NCBI GenBank assembly: GCA_024693135.1
Contig: JAILLN010000029.1
Span: 56,291 to 120,290, forward strand
Reading direction: 5' to 3'
DNA: 64,000 bases
From: Lachnospiraceae bacterium
GTDB taxonomy: Bacteria > Bacillota > Clostridia > Lachnospirales > Lachnospiraceae
Below the pieces are notes generated by a model. It worked only from the letters and a program-made list of their open reading frames with translations, did not search any database and had not been told where the DNA came from. The number at the start of each line of letters is the position of its first letter. The first letter of the stretch is position 1. The position numbers and the translations under genes were made by a program. This document shows, piece by piece, positions 53,043 to 60,138 of this stretch.

Positions 53043-55261
53043 CCTACGCAGATATCATTATCGGAATATCCCATGAGAAGCTGGACCATACCTTCCAGTA
53101 CCGGGTAAGGGATGAGCTGGCGGGAAGCATCGTACCGGGAGCCTATGTGGAGGTGCCCTTCGGGAATGGGGGAAGGGTCGTCTCGGGATACGTGGTGGGG
53201 CTGTCGGAGAAGCCGAAGATCGACGAATCCCGGATCCGGGATGTGATCGGCCTTTCCGCGGAAGAGGAAAGCGGGGAGCCGCAGGCAAGGCTCGTCAAGC
53301 TTGCGGCCTGGATGAAGCAGCACTATGGCGGCACCATGATCCAGTCCCTGAAATGCGTGCTTCCCGTAAAGTCCGACCAGAAGCCGAGAGAGAAGCTTAT
53401 CGTCCATCTGCTCTTAGAGCCGGAGGAAGCCGAAAAAAGGCTGTTTGAATTCCGCACGGCGCATCAGAACGCCAGGGCTAGGCTCCTTGAAGCCCTGATG
53501 GAGGCCGGGACATTGGACATGGCTTTGATCTCCCAGAAGCTCAATATCACGAAGACCGTGGTGAACAGCCTGGAGAAACGGGGGATCGTCCGCACCGAAT
53601 CCGTGCCGGTATACCGTAATCCGGCCATTACCGGGACTGCCGGGAAGGGAACCCTTACGCTTACGGAGGCCCAAAGCCGGATCGTGTCCGACTTCCTCCA
53701 TAGATACGGTGCAGGGGACAGGAAGCCTTCTCTGATCCACGGGGTCACGGGTTCCGGCAAGACCGAGCTTTACATCCGGATGATCGAGGGAGTGGTGAGG
53801 CAGGGGAAACAGGCCATCATGCTGATCCCGGAGATCGCCCTCACCTACCAGACCGTAGTCCGGTTTTATGCCCGGTTTGGGGACAGGGTATCCTACCTGC
53901 ATTCCCGGCTTACCAGGGGGGAACGGTACGACCAGTTCCTCCGGGCGAAAAGGGGAGAGCTGGACGTGATGATCGGACCCAGGTCGGCGCTTTTTACCCC
54001 CTTTGCAGACCTCGGGATCATCATCATGGACGAGGAGCATGAAACCAGCTACAAATCCGAGGCCACGCCCAAGTACCATGCCAGGGAGACCGCCATCCGG
54101 CTGGCCGAGCTTTCGGATGCGGCCTTTGTCATGGGAAGCGCCACGCCCTCCATGGATGCCTATTACCATGCCCAAAACGGGGACTACAGGCTCTATGAGA
54201 TGAAGGAGCGGGTGGGAGCAAAGGGAGAGGTAAGGCTTCCCACGGTATATACGGTAGACCTGAGGGAGGAGCTGAAGAGGGGAAACCGCTCGGTCTTTTC
54301 CGGGAAGCTCTACAGCCTTATGGAAGACCGGCTCTCTAAGGGCGAGCAGATCATGCTTTTCCTGAACCGGAGGGGCTATGCCGGCTTCATCAGCTGCCGG
54401 AAGTGCGGGTTTATCTACAAATGCCCGCACTGCGACGTGTCCCTGGTGCAGCATAAGGATGGGAAGCTTACCTGCCATTACTGCGGGTTTCGGACGGACA
54501 TGGTAAAGACCTGCCCGGAATGCGGCTCCAGGTACATCGGCGGGATGAAGGCCGGGACGGAGCAGATCGAGCAGAGCGTCCGGAAGGAATTTCCCGGGGC
54601 ACGGACTCTCCGCATGGACATGGATACCACCAAGGAGGCCGGAAACTATGAGAAGATCCTGTCTTCCTTCGCCAATGAGGAGGCCGATATCCTGATCGGC
54701 ACCCAGATGATCGTGAAGGGGCATGATTTTCCCAATGTGACCCTCATGGGGATCCTGGTAGCGGATATGTCCCTCTATGCCAATGATTACCGGGCCGGGG
54801 AGCGTACCTTCCAGCTCTTGACCCAGGCGGCAGGCCGGGCGGGGCGTGCGGGGAAGCCCGGGGAGGTGGTGATCCAGACCTATTCCCCGGAGCATTTTGC
54901 GGTGGTGCATGCGGCGGCCCAGGACTATGGGGCGTTCTACCGGGATGAGATCGCATACAGGGAGCTTTGCGGATATCCGCCGGTGATGCATCTGCTTTCC
55001 GTGCTGGCGGAGGATTATCAAGAGGAAGCGGCCCAGAGCCTTATTGAAAAAGTGGACCGGATCGCGTCGGGCTTCCCGGTAGTCCGGATCGGCCCGGCAG
55101 ATGCCGCCATATCCCGGATCAAGGATATGTACCGCAAGCAGCTCTTCCTCAAAAGCGGGGATTATGAGCTGCTTACCCGGATCAAGGATGCCGTAGAGGA
55201 AATGAGGGAACAGGAAAGAAGCTATAGAGGCAGGCTGGAGTTTGACTTCGACCCGGCCTGA
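53039..55261 (+). CDS. priA: Primosomal replication-restart helicase PriA
   Basis: 740-aa superfamily 2 helicase that reloads the replisome at stalled forks. Visible motifs: N-terminal DNA-binding 3'BD (YRVRDELAGSIVPGAYVEVP), Walker A GVTGSGKTELY at 235-245, Walker B IIMDEEHETSYK, and the eight-Cys zinc region (CRKCGFIYKCPHCDVSLVQH, LTCHYCG, KTCPECGS), then AGRAGRAGKPGEV. The ATG overlaps murE by four bases. Full length. The leader element upstream of def begins 14 bases after the stop. Confidence 0.97.
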   Translation: MTYADIIIGISHEKLDHTFQYRVRDELAGSIVPGAYVEVPFGNGGRVVSGYVVGLSEKPKIDESRIRDVIGLSAEEESGEPQARLVKLAAWMKQHYGGTMIQSLKCVLPVKSDQKPREKLIVHLLLEPEEAEKRLFEFRTAHQNARARLLEALMEAGTLDMALISQKLNITKTVVNSLEKRGIVRTESVPVYRNPAITGTAGKGTLTLTEAQSRIVSDFLHRYGAGDRKPSLIHGVTGSGKTELYIRMIEGVVRQGKQAIMLIPEIALTYQTVVRFYARFGDRVSYLHSRLTRGERYDQFLRAKRGELDVMIGPRSALFTPFADLGIIIMDEEHETSYKSEATPKYHARETAIRLAELSDAAFVMGSATPSMDAYYHAQNGDYRLYEMKERVGAKGEVRLPTVYTVDLREELKRGNRSVFSGKLYSLMEDRLSKGEQIMLFLNRRGYAGFISCRKCGFIYKCPHCDVSLVQHKDGKLTCHYCGFRTDMVKTCPECGSRYIGGMKAGTEQIEQSVRKEFPGARTLRMDMDTTKEAGNYEKILSSFANEEADILIGTQMIVKGHDFPNVTLMGILVADMSLYANDYRAGERTFQLLTQAAGRAGRAGKPGEVVIQTYSPEHFAVVHAAAQDYGAFYRDEIAYRELCGYPPVMHLLSVLAEDYQEEAAQSLIEKVDRIASGFPVVRIGPADAAISRIKDMYRKQLFLKSGDYELLTRIKDAVEEMREQERSYRGRLEFDFDPA

Positions 55262-55274
55262 TCAGGAAAGAGCG

Positions 55275-55363
55275 GGAACCCGTTGGCGGCCGTATTTTGG
55301 GCGGTTACGGGTTCCGCATCCGACCGGTATAAATCAGATAAAACCAAGCGTTTACAGAGGAGG
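55275..55363 (+). promoter_or_regulatory. Structured leader element B, before def
   Basis: GGAACCCGT (55275-55283) pairs with ACGGGTTCC (55307-55315) around CGTATTTTG; GCATCCGA, CGGT, TCAGATA and GTTTACAGAGGAGG follow up to the def start. It aligns end to end with element A at 43786-43873. Confidence 0.7.
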
Positions 55364-55370
55364 GAAAAAG

Positions 55371-55871
55371 ATGGCATTACGGATCATCAGGACCATCGGA
55401 GATGAGGTCCTGACAAAGAAGGCAAAGGAAGTGAAGTCGGTGAACGACCGTACCAGGGAGCTCATCGACGACATGGTGGATACCATGAATGACGCCAACG
55501 GGGTGGGGCTTGCCGCGCCTCAGGTGGGCGTGATGAAGAGGATCGTGGTCATCAACGTGACGGATGATCCGGAGGGAACCATCGTGCTGATCAATCCGCA
55601 GATCCTGGAAAGCGATGGGGAGCAGACCGGGAATGAGGGATGCCTCTCCGTACCCGGGAAGGTGGGGATCGTGACCAGGCCGGAGCATGTGGTGGTAAGC
55701 TTCAGGGACAGGGATTTTAACGAGCAGACCATGGAGGCGGAGGGACTTCTTGCCAGGGCGGTCTGTCATGAGCTGGATCATCTGGAGGGGAAGCTCTATG
55801 TGGACCTCGTGGAGGGTGAGCTGATGGATGTGGATAGAGGGGACGAGGAAGAGGAGCAGGAGACGCCATGA
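55371..55871 (+). CDS. def: Peptide deformylase
   Basis: Removes the N-formyl group from nascent proteins. 166 aa with all three motifs: GVGLAAPQVG (44-53), EGCLSVPG with metal ligand Cys91, and HELDH with ligands His133 and His137. ATG at 55371 follows AGAGGAGGGAAAAAG, part of leader element B. The acidic C-terminal tail (DRGDEEEEQETP) is longer than usual. The fmt start overlaps its stop (ATGA), coupling formylation and deformylation functions. Confidence 0.97.
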   Translation: MALRIIRTIGDEVLTKKAKEVKSVNDRTRELIDDMVDTMNDANGVGLAAPQVGVMKRIVVINVTDDPEGTIVLINPQILESDGEQTGNEGCLSVPGKVGIVTRPEHVVVSFRDRDFNEQTMEAEGLLARAVCHELDHLEGKLYVDLVEGELMDVDRGDEEEEQETP

Positions 55872-56803
55872 AGCTCATATTTATGGGAACGCCGGATTTT
55901 GCGGCAAAGATCCTGGAAGCACTTGTCAAGGGAGGACATGAGATCGTGCTGGCTGTGACCCAGCCGGACCGGCCAAAGGGCAGGAAGGGAGAGCCTGCCT
56001 TTTCTGATGTGAAGCAATGTGCGCTGCGATACGGGATACCGGTATACCAGCCTTTGAAGCTCCGGGCACCGGAGGCTTTAGAGGAGCTGGAAAAATTCGA
56101 TGCAGATGCCGTGGTGGTGGCGGCTTTCGGACAGATCCTTCCCAAGAGCGTGCTGGAGCTGACTGAGGGCGGCTGCATCAATGTCCACGCTTCCCTTCTT
56201 CCCAAATACCGGGGAGCATCCCCGATCCAGCAGGCGATCCTTAAGGGAGAGGAAAAGACCGGGGTTACCATCATGCAGATGGATGAAGGCATCGACACCG
56301 GGGACATTCTTCTTCAAAGGGAAGTGCCGATCGGCAGGGAGGATACGGGGGGAAGCCTTTTTGAAAAGCTGGCCCGGGCAGGAGGGGAGCTGATCCTCGA
56401 AGCTCTTCGGAAGCTGGGGGATGGCGCGCTGAAGCCGGTGCCCCAGGAGGAAGAAAAAAGCAGCTATGCCTCCATGATCACCAAAAAACAGGGACTGGCG
56501 GATTTCGGAAAGCCGGCTCTGGTGCTTGAGAGGATGGTCAGGGCTTTTGATCCCTGGCCCGGCACCTATACCTACTACAACGGAAAGATGCTGAAGATCT
56601 GGAAGGCTTCGGCAAAGGAAGGCCGGGAGGCGGCTCCGGGGCAGATCCTTCAGGCAGGCAAAGACGGCATCGAGGTATCCTGCAAAGAAGGGATCCTGGT
56701 GATCCGGGAGCTGCAGCTGGAAGGAAAGAAGAGAATGAATGCAGATGAATTCCTCAGGGGATGCAGGATGGAGGAAGGCCAGAGGCTGGGAGGCGGCGAT
56801 TGA
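55868..56803 (+). CDS. fmt: Methionyl-tRNA formyltransferase
   Basis: Formylates initiator Met-tRNA using 10-formyl-tetrahydrofolate. 311 aa: N-terminal Rossmann domain (LIFMGTPDFAAKILEALVKG), the active-site loop NVHASLLPKYRGASPIQQAI, MDEGIDTGDIL, and the C-terminal OB-like domain (DPWPGTYTYYNGKMLKIWKA). ATGA overlap with def upstream; its TGA overlaps the TTG start of rsmB (TTGA). Confidence 0.97.
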   Translation: MKLIFMGTPDFAAKILEALVKGGHEIVLAVTQPDRPKGRKGEPAFSDVKQCALRYGIPVYQPLKLRAPEALEELEKFDADAVVVAAFGQILPKSVLELTEGGCINVHASLLPKYRGASPIQQAILKGEEKTGVTIMQMDEGIDTGDILLQREVPIGREDTGGSLFEKLARAGGELILEALRKLGDGALKPVPQEEEKSSYASMITKKQGLADFGKPALVLERMVRAFDPWPGTYTYYNGKMLKIWKASAKEGREAAPGQILQAGKDGIEVSCKEGILVIRELQLEGKKRMNADEFLRGCRMEEGQRLGGGD

Positions 56804-58083
56804 CGGATACCAGGCAGATCGTGCTGGAGGTGCTGCTGGAATATGAAAAGCGTGGGACCTTCCTTTCGGAGCTTATGGGAAGCGTGCTTTCCAAATACGC
56901 GTACCTGGAGGAGAGAGACCGGGCATTCATCAAGGCTCTTGCGGAGGGCACGGTACAGAACCGGATCGCGCTGGATCACTGCATCGATACCGTATCCAAT
57001 ACGCCGGTACGGAAAATGCGCCCCGTGATCCGCGCCATCCTTCGCATGGGGGCCTGCCAGATCCTATATATGGACCATGTGCCGGACCATGCCGCGGTAA
57101 GCGAAGCCGTGAGGCTTGTCAGGGTGAAGCATATTCGGCAGCTTACGGGCTTTGTGAACGGGATCCTCCGGGCTTTGTCCAGACGGCGGGACGAGGGAGG
57201 CTTTGCTTTCCCTGACCTGGAAACGGAGTATTCCTGCCCGGAGTGGATCGCAAAGAAGGCCAGGGCGGATCTGGGAGATGAAGCCGCCGAAAGGCTGATC
57301 CGTTCCATGGGGCAGCGCCCGCCGCTCTACTTGCGGGCAAACCGGGTGAAAACGGATGGAAACGGGCTTCTGGAGATGCTCCGTACAGAGGGGAATGAAG
57401 CTCTGGGCGCTCCCTTCCCGGAGGAAGCCGTGCAGGCGGGAGAAGGATATCTTCCCCTTTCTTCCCGGGCGTTTCAGGAGGGGTACTGCTCTGTGCAGGA
57501 CATAAGCTCCATGCAGGCGGTGAAGGACGCTGTGGGGGCGCTTCCTTTAGAGGAGCAGCTTACGGTGGCAGATGTCTGCGCGGCTCCCGGGGGAAAGGCC
57601 TGCTTTGCGGCAGAGCTTCTTGCGGGACGGGGCCGGGTACTGGCTTACGACATCAGCGAGGCGAAGGTACCGCGGATCCGGGATAATATCCGGAGGCTTG
57701 GGCTTGAGAATATCGCCGCTTTCCAGGGAGATGCCCTTGCTCCAAGGGAAGAACTTATGGGAAAGGCAGACCTTTTGATCGCGGACCTGCCCTGCTCCGG
57801 GCTTGGAGTCATGAACAGGAAGGTTGACATAAAGTATAGAGTCCAACCCGAAGACATATTGGCTTTATGTAAACTACAGAGGAACATCCTCCGCAATGTT
57901 TTTGGATATCTGAAACCTGGAGGAATCCTGCTTTTTTCTACCTGTACCTTTACTGCGGAGGAGACCTGGAAGCAGGATGAATGGATCGAAGAAAATGGTT
58001 TCCATAAAATCGTAAGCCACCAGTTCCTCCAGGGCAGTGATCCCTGCGACGGCTTCCACTACGCCGTCTTCCGCCGCGACTGA
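56800..58083 (+). CDS. rsmB: 16S rRNA m5C methyltransferase RsmB
   Basis: Methylates C967 of 16S rRNA. 427 aa: N-terminal NusB-like domain (RQIVLEVLLEYEKRGTFLSE, IRQLTGFVNGILRALSRR), then a methyltransferase domain with VADVCAAPGGKACFAAELL, Cys332 in DLPCSGLGVM and Cys382 in FSTCTFTAEE, the two family cysteines. Start is TTG at 56800, overlapping the fmt stop, with GGGAGG 6 bases upstream; this choice matches the family N-terminus. Followed by a 363-base gap carrying a large fold-back element. Confidence 0.95.
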   Translation: MTDTRQIVLEVLLEYEKRGTFLSELMGSVLSKYAYLEERDRAFIKALAEGTVQNRIALDHCIDTVSNTPVRKMRPVIRAILRMGACQILYMDHVPDHAAVSEAVRLVRVKHIRQLTGFVNGILRALSRRRDEGGFAFPDLETEYSCPEWIAKKARADLGDEAAERLIRSMGQRPPLYLRANRVKTDGNGLLEMLRTEGNEALGAPFPEEAVQAGEGYLPLSSRAFQEGYCSVQDISSMQAVKDAVGALPLEEQLTVADVCAAPGGKACFAAELLAGRGRVLAYDISEAKVPRIRDNIRRLGLENIAAFQGDALAPREELMGKADLLIADLPCSGLGVMNRKVDIKYRVQPEDILALCKLQRNILRNVFGYLKPGGILLFSTCTFTAEETWKQDEWIEENGFHKIVSHQFLQGSDPCDGFHYAVFRRD

Positions 58084-58121
58084 CCGGCCAGGAGGGAGGC
58101 TTCCCGATCGATGAGACGTGA

Positions 58122-58333
58122 GCCGCCTGCGTGCCTTGACGTTTCCTAAGGAGCCTCTTTCCGCGAACACGCGGAGATTGCCACCTAACGGAGACTTGCA
58201 AGCCTGGCCGTTATGCGAGACAATATGTTTTTCCGTTGGCTCGCATGGCCAGGCTTGTTTAGTCGGAGTAGGCGGGAAGCTCCGCATTAAGTGAGCGGTG
58301 AGGCGACGTGGAAATGCAAGGCACGCTGGCGGC
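58122..58333. repeat. Large imperfect fold-back (palindromic) element
   Basis: Outer arms 58122-58146 and 58310-58333 (GCCGCCTGCGTGCCTTG against the complement of CAAGGCACGCTGGCGGC). Middle arms 58171-58196 and 58261-58285 (GCGGAG, CCTA and GACT blocks). Inner arms 58199-58209 with 58213-58219 against 58240-58257 (CAAGCCTGGCC and ATGCGAG), nearly perfect. The loop is about 20 bases. The whole can fold into one long hairpin. It encodes no protein and fits either a palindromic mobile unit or a structured RNA. Confidence 0.8.
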
Positions 58334-58382
58334 GTATTTTCAACAAATCGTTTCCATGGCTGAAGGTTGAGGTGTATGACTG

Positions 58383-58415
58383 GGGTCGCCGAAAAAATGA
58401 TATCTGCCGGCGCTC
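58383..58415 (-). repeat. Dispersed intergenic repeat, copy 2 (left module)
   Basis: Read on the minus strand this begins GAGCGCCGGCAGATATCA and ends CGGCGACCC, 32 of 33 bases identical to 12029-12061. It lies 49 bases beyond the fold-back element and 31 bases before the rlmN start. Confidence 0.8.
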
Positions 58416-58446
58416 AGAAGGGATTGCGTGGTTTGGGGTACAGTGA

Positions 58447-59481
58447 ATGGAGGATTTGGTCTTGGAAGATGCTAGAAGCTTGACGATGGAGGAATGGGAA
58501 AGATGGGCTGAGTCCCGGGGAGAACAGGCTTTCCGGGCGAAGCAGGTATTCCAGTGGCTGCATCAGAAGAGGGCGCAGTCTTTTGAGGAGATGACCAACC
58601 TTTCAAAGGCTCTGCGTGCGAAGCTTGCGGAGGAATTCGAGGTCGGCGTGCTGGAGACAGTACTGGTGCAGAAATCGAAGAGGGACGGCACCAGGAAATA
58701 TCTCTTCGGCCTGGAGGACGGCAACCGGATCGAAAGCGTATATATGCCGTACCGGGATTGGAACGCAGTGTGTATTTCGTCCCAGGCCGGCTGCGGGATG
58801 GGCTGCGGCTTCTGCGCATCCACCATCGGTGGCTTGAAACGAAGCCTGACTGCTGGGGAGATGCTGGGGCAGGTATATGAGATCGCCGGGGAAGTACCGA
58901 AGGTTTCGAGTGTTGTGGTCATGGGCAGCGGAGAGCCACTCCATAATCTTGAAAATCTCTTGAAATTTATCCGGATCATTACCTCGCCGGAGGGGATGAA
59001 TCTGAGCGGCAGGGGTATCACGGTGTCTACCTGTGGGATCGTGCCGAAAATAAGAGAGCTTGCAGAAGAGAAGCTGCCGATCAATCTGGCTGTTTCGCTT
59101 CATGCGGCAGACCAGGAGAAGCGGGAAATGCTGATGCCTGTGGCAAGGGAGTATCCCCTGGACCAGCTGATGGATGCCTGCAGGGATTACTTCTCCAAGA
59201 CGGGGAGACGGCTTACTTTCGAGTATGCATTGATCTCCGGGGTCAATGATTCCAGAGATGATGCGGTAAGGCTGTGTGAGCTGCTTCACGGGATCAATTG
59301 TTATGTTAACCTTATCCCCATGAATCCTGTACGGGAGAGCCGCTTCCGCGGGCCGGGGAGGCAGAAGGCGGAGGAGTTTCGTGACCAGCTTGAAAAAAGA
59401 GGGCTTTCTGTGGCGATCCGCAGGGAGATGGGTGCGGATATCGATGGCGCATGCGGCCAGCTCCGTGCGCGTCTCCGGTAG
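58447..59481 (+). CDS. rlmN: 23S rRNA/tRNA adenine C2-methyltransferase RlmN
   Basis: Radical SAM enzyme that methylates A2503 of 23S rRNA and A37 of some tRNAs. 344 aa. Cluster motif Cys116-x3-Cys120-x2-Cys123 (AGCGMGCGFCASTIGG), VVMGSGEPLHNLENL, STCGIVPKI, and LAVSLHAADQEKREMLMPV. The N-terminal domain is complete (FRAKQVFQWLHQKRAQSFEE). ATG at 58447 was kept although the ribosome site is weak (TTTGGGG), because a start at 58492 would cut into the conserved N-terminus. Confidence 0.96.
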   Translation: MEDLVLEDARSLTMEEWERWAESRGEQAFRAKQVFQWLHQKRAQSFEEMTNLSKALRAKLAEEFEVGVLETVLVQKSKRDGTRKYLFGLEDGNRIESVYMPYRDWNAVCISSQAGCGMGCGFCASTIGGLKRSLTAGEMLGQVYEIAGEVPKVSSVVVMGSGEPLHNLENLLKFIRIITSPEGMNLSGRGITVSTCGIVPKIRELAEEKLPINLAVSLHAADQEKREMLMPVAREYPLDQLMDACRDYFSKTGRRLTFEYALISGVNDSRDDAVRLCELLHGINCYVNLIPMNPVRESRFRGPGRQKAEEFRDQLEKRGLSVAIRREMGADIDGACGQLRARLR

Positions 59482-59512
59482 TGAACGGGCAAGCCTTACA
59501 GGGAATGATAGA

Positions 59513-59780
59513 ATGACAGGGACTACGGACGGCCTGTACCTCTTTCTGTTAAGCTTCGTCAAAAATGAGGAGGATGCCGAGGACCTTATGATGGATACCT
59601 TCGCGAAGCTGGCAGTAGATAAACCGGACTTTAAGGCAGGGCGCGCCGGAAGCTTCAAGAGCTGGCTGTATGCCATCGCAAGGAACAATGCCCTGATGCA
59701 TATCCGAAAGCACAAAATGGAAGCGGTTCCGCTTGAAGAAGAGACGGTACCGGATATGGATACACCGGAATCCTTCCCGG
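59513..59780 (+). pseudogene. Remnant of an ECF sigma factor
   Basis: Only sigma region 2 remains: GLYLFLLSFVKNEEDAEDLM, MDTFAKLA, SFKSWLYAIARNNALMHIRK. The usual first ~20 residues and all of region 4 are missing. The homology ends near 59780 at DTPESFPG, where sequence of an unrelated surface protein begins in another frame; the sigma frame then stops at 59797. It lies 31 bases after rlmN. Non-functional as a sigma factor because no -35-binding domain is present. Confidence 0.75.
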
Positions 59781-60005
59781 GACTATACGGGGAATGAAGT
59801 AAAGCTCTCCAATGCTGACCTTGCGGCGATCCTCTATACCGGCAGGGATTTCATGATCGCAGGCTACAGCAATAACGTGAAGAAGGGCACGGCGAGGGTA
59901 ACCCTTAAGGGCACAGGCGCCTATGCCGGCACAAAGACCCTGACCTTCAAGATCGTAAAGAAAAAGGTGGACTATAAAGGAAAACTGGGCGGCGGCAAAT
60001 ATTGA
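59781..60005 (+). pseudogene. C-terminal fragment of a YTG-repeat surface protein
   Basis: From 59781 the frame reads DYTGNEVKLSNADLAAILYT, GYSNNVKKGTARVTLKGTGA, YAGTKTLTFKIVKKK and stops at 60005. This is the Ig-like YTG repeat found in the C-terminal half of the 21495 gene product. There is no signal peptide, start or ribosome site. Fused directly to the sigma remnant, it marks a deletion or recombination joint. Confidence 0.75.
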
Positions 60006-60036
60006 AAGATCTGGAAGAGGCGTTCCGAAAGAAGTG

Positions 60037-60061
60037 ATCCCGAGGCAAACTGCCCCGGGAT
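60037..60061 (+). terminator. Hairpin after the surface-protein fragment
   Basis: ATCCCGAGGCA pairs with TGCCCCGGGAT (10 pairs, one A-C mismatch) around loop AAC, followed by ACTTTGTCTT. Probably the original terminator of the lost surface-protein gene, and it also serves rlmN. Confidence 0.6.
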
Positions 60062-60138
60062 ACTTTGTCTTCAGTCTGAGGCACCGCGGTGCTTTAACCG
60101 CGATGCCGTTGTTTTATCTTACGGGCATTTGAAGCGGC

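Noticed and set aside
38828..57876. GTTGACATAAA appearing at 38828, 44357 and 57821, suggesting a dispersed operator or mobile repeat
   Set aside because: The copies in iorB and rsmB encode conserved family residues (Val-Asp-Ile-Asn/Lys) in the expected places, so only the pair upstream of nrdD is treated as a real repeat.
57821..57876. Inverted repeat with GTTGACATAAAG and CTTTATGTAAAC inside rsmB
   Set aside because: The sequence encodes the normal RsmB motif (NRKVDIKYRVQPED); coincidence is the simpler explanation.
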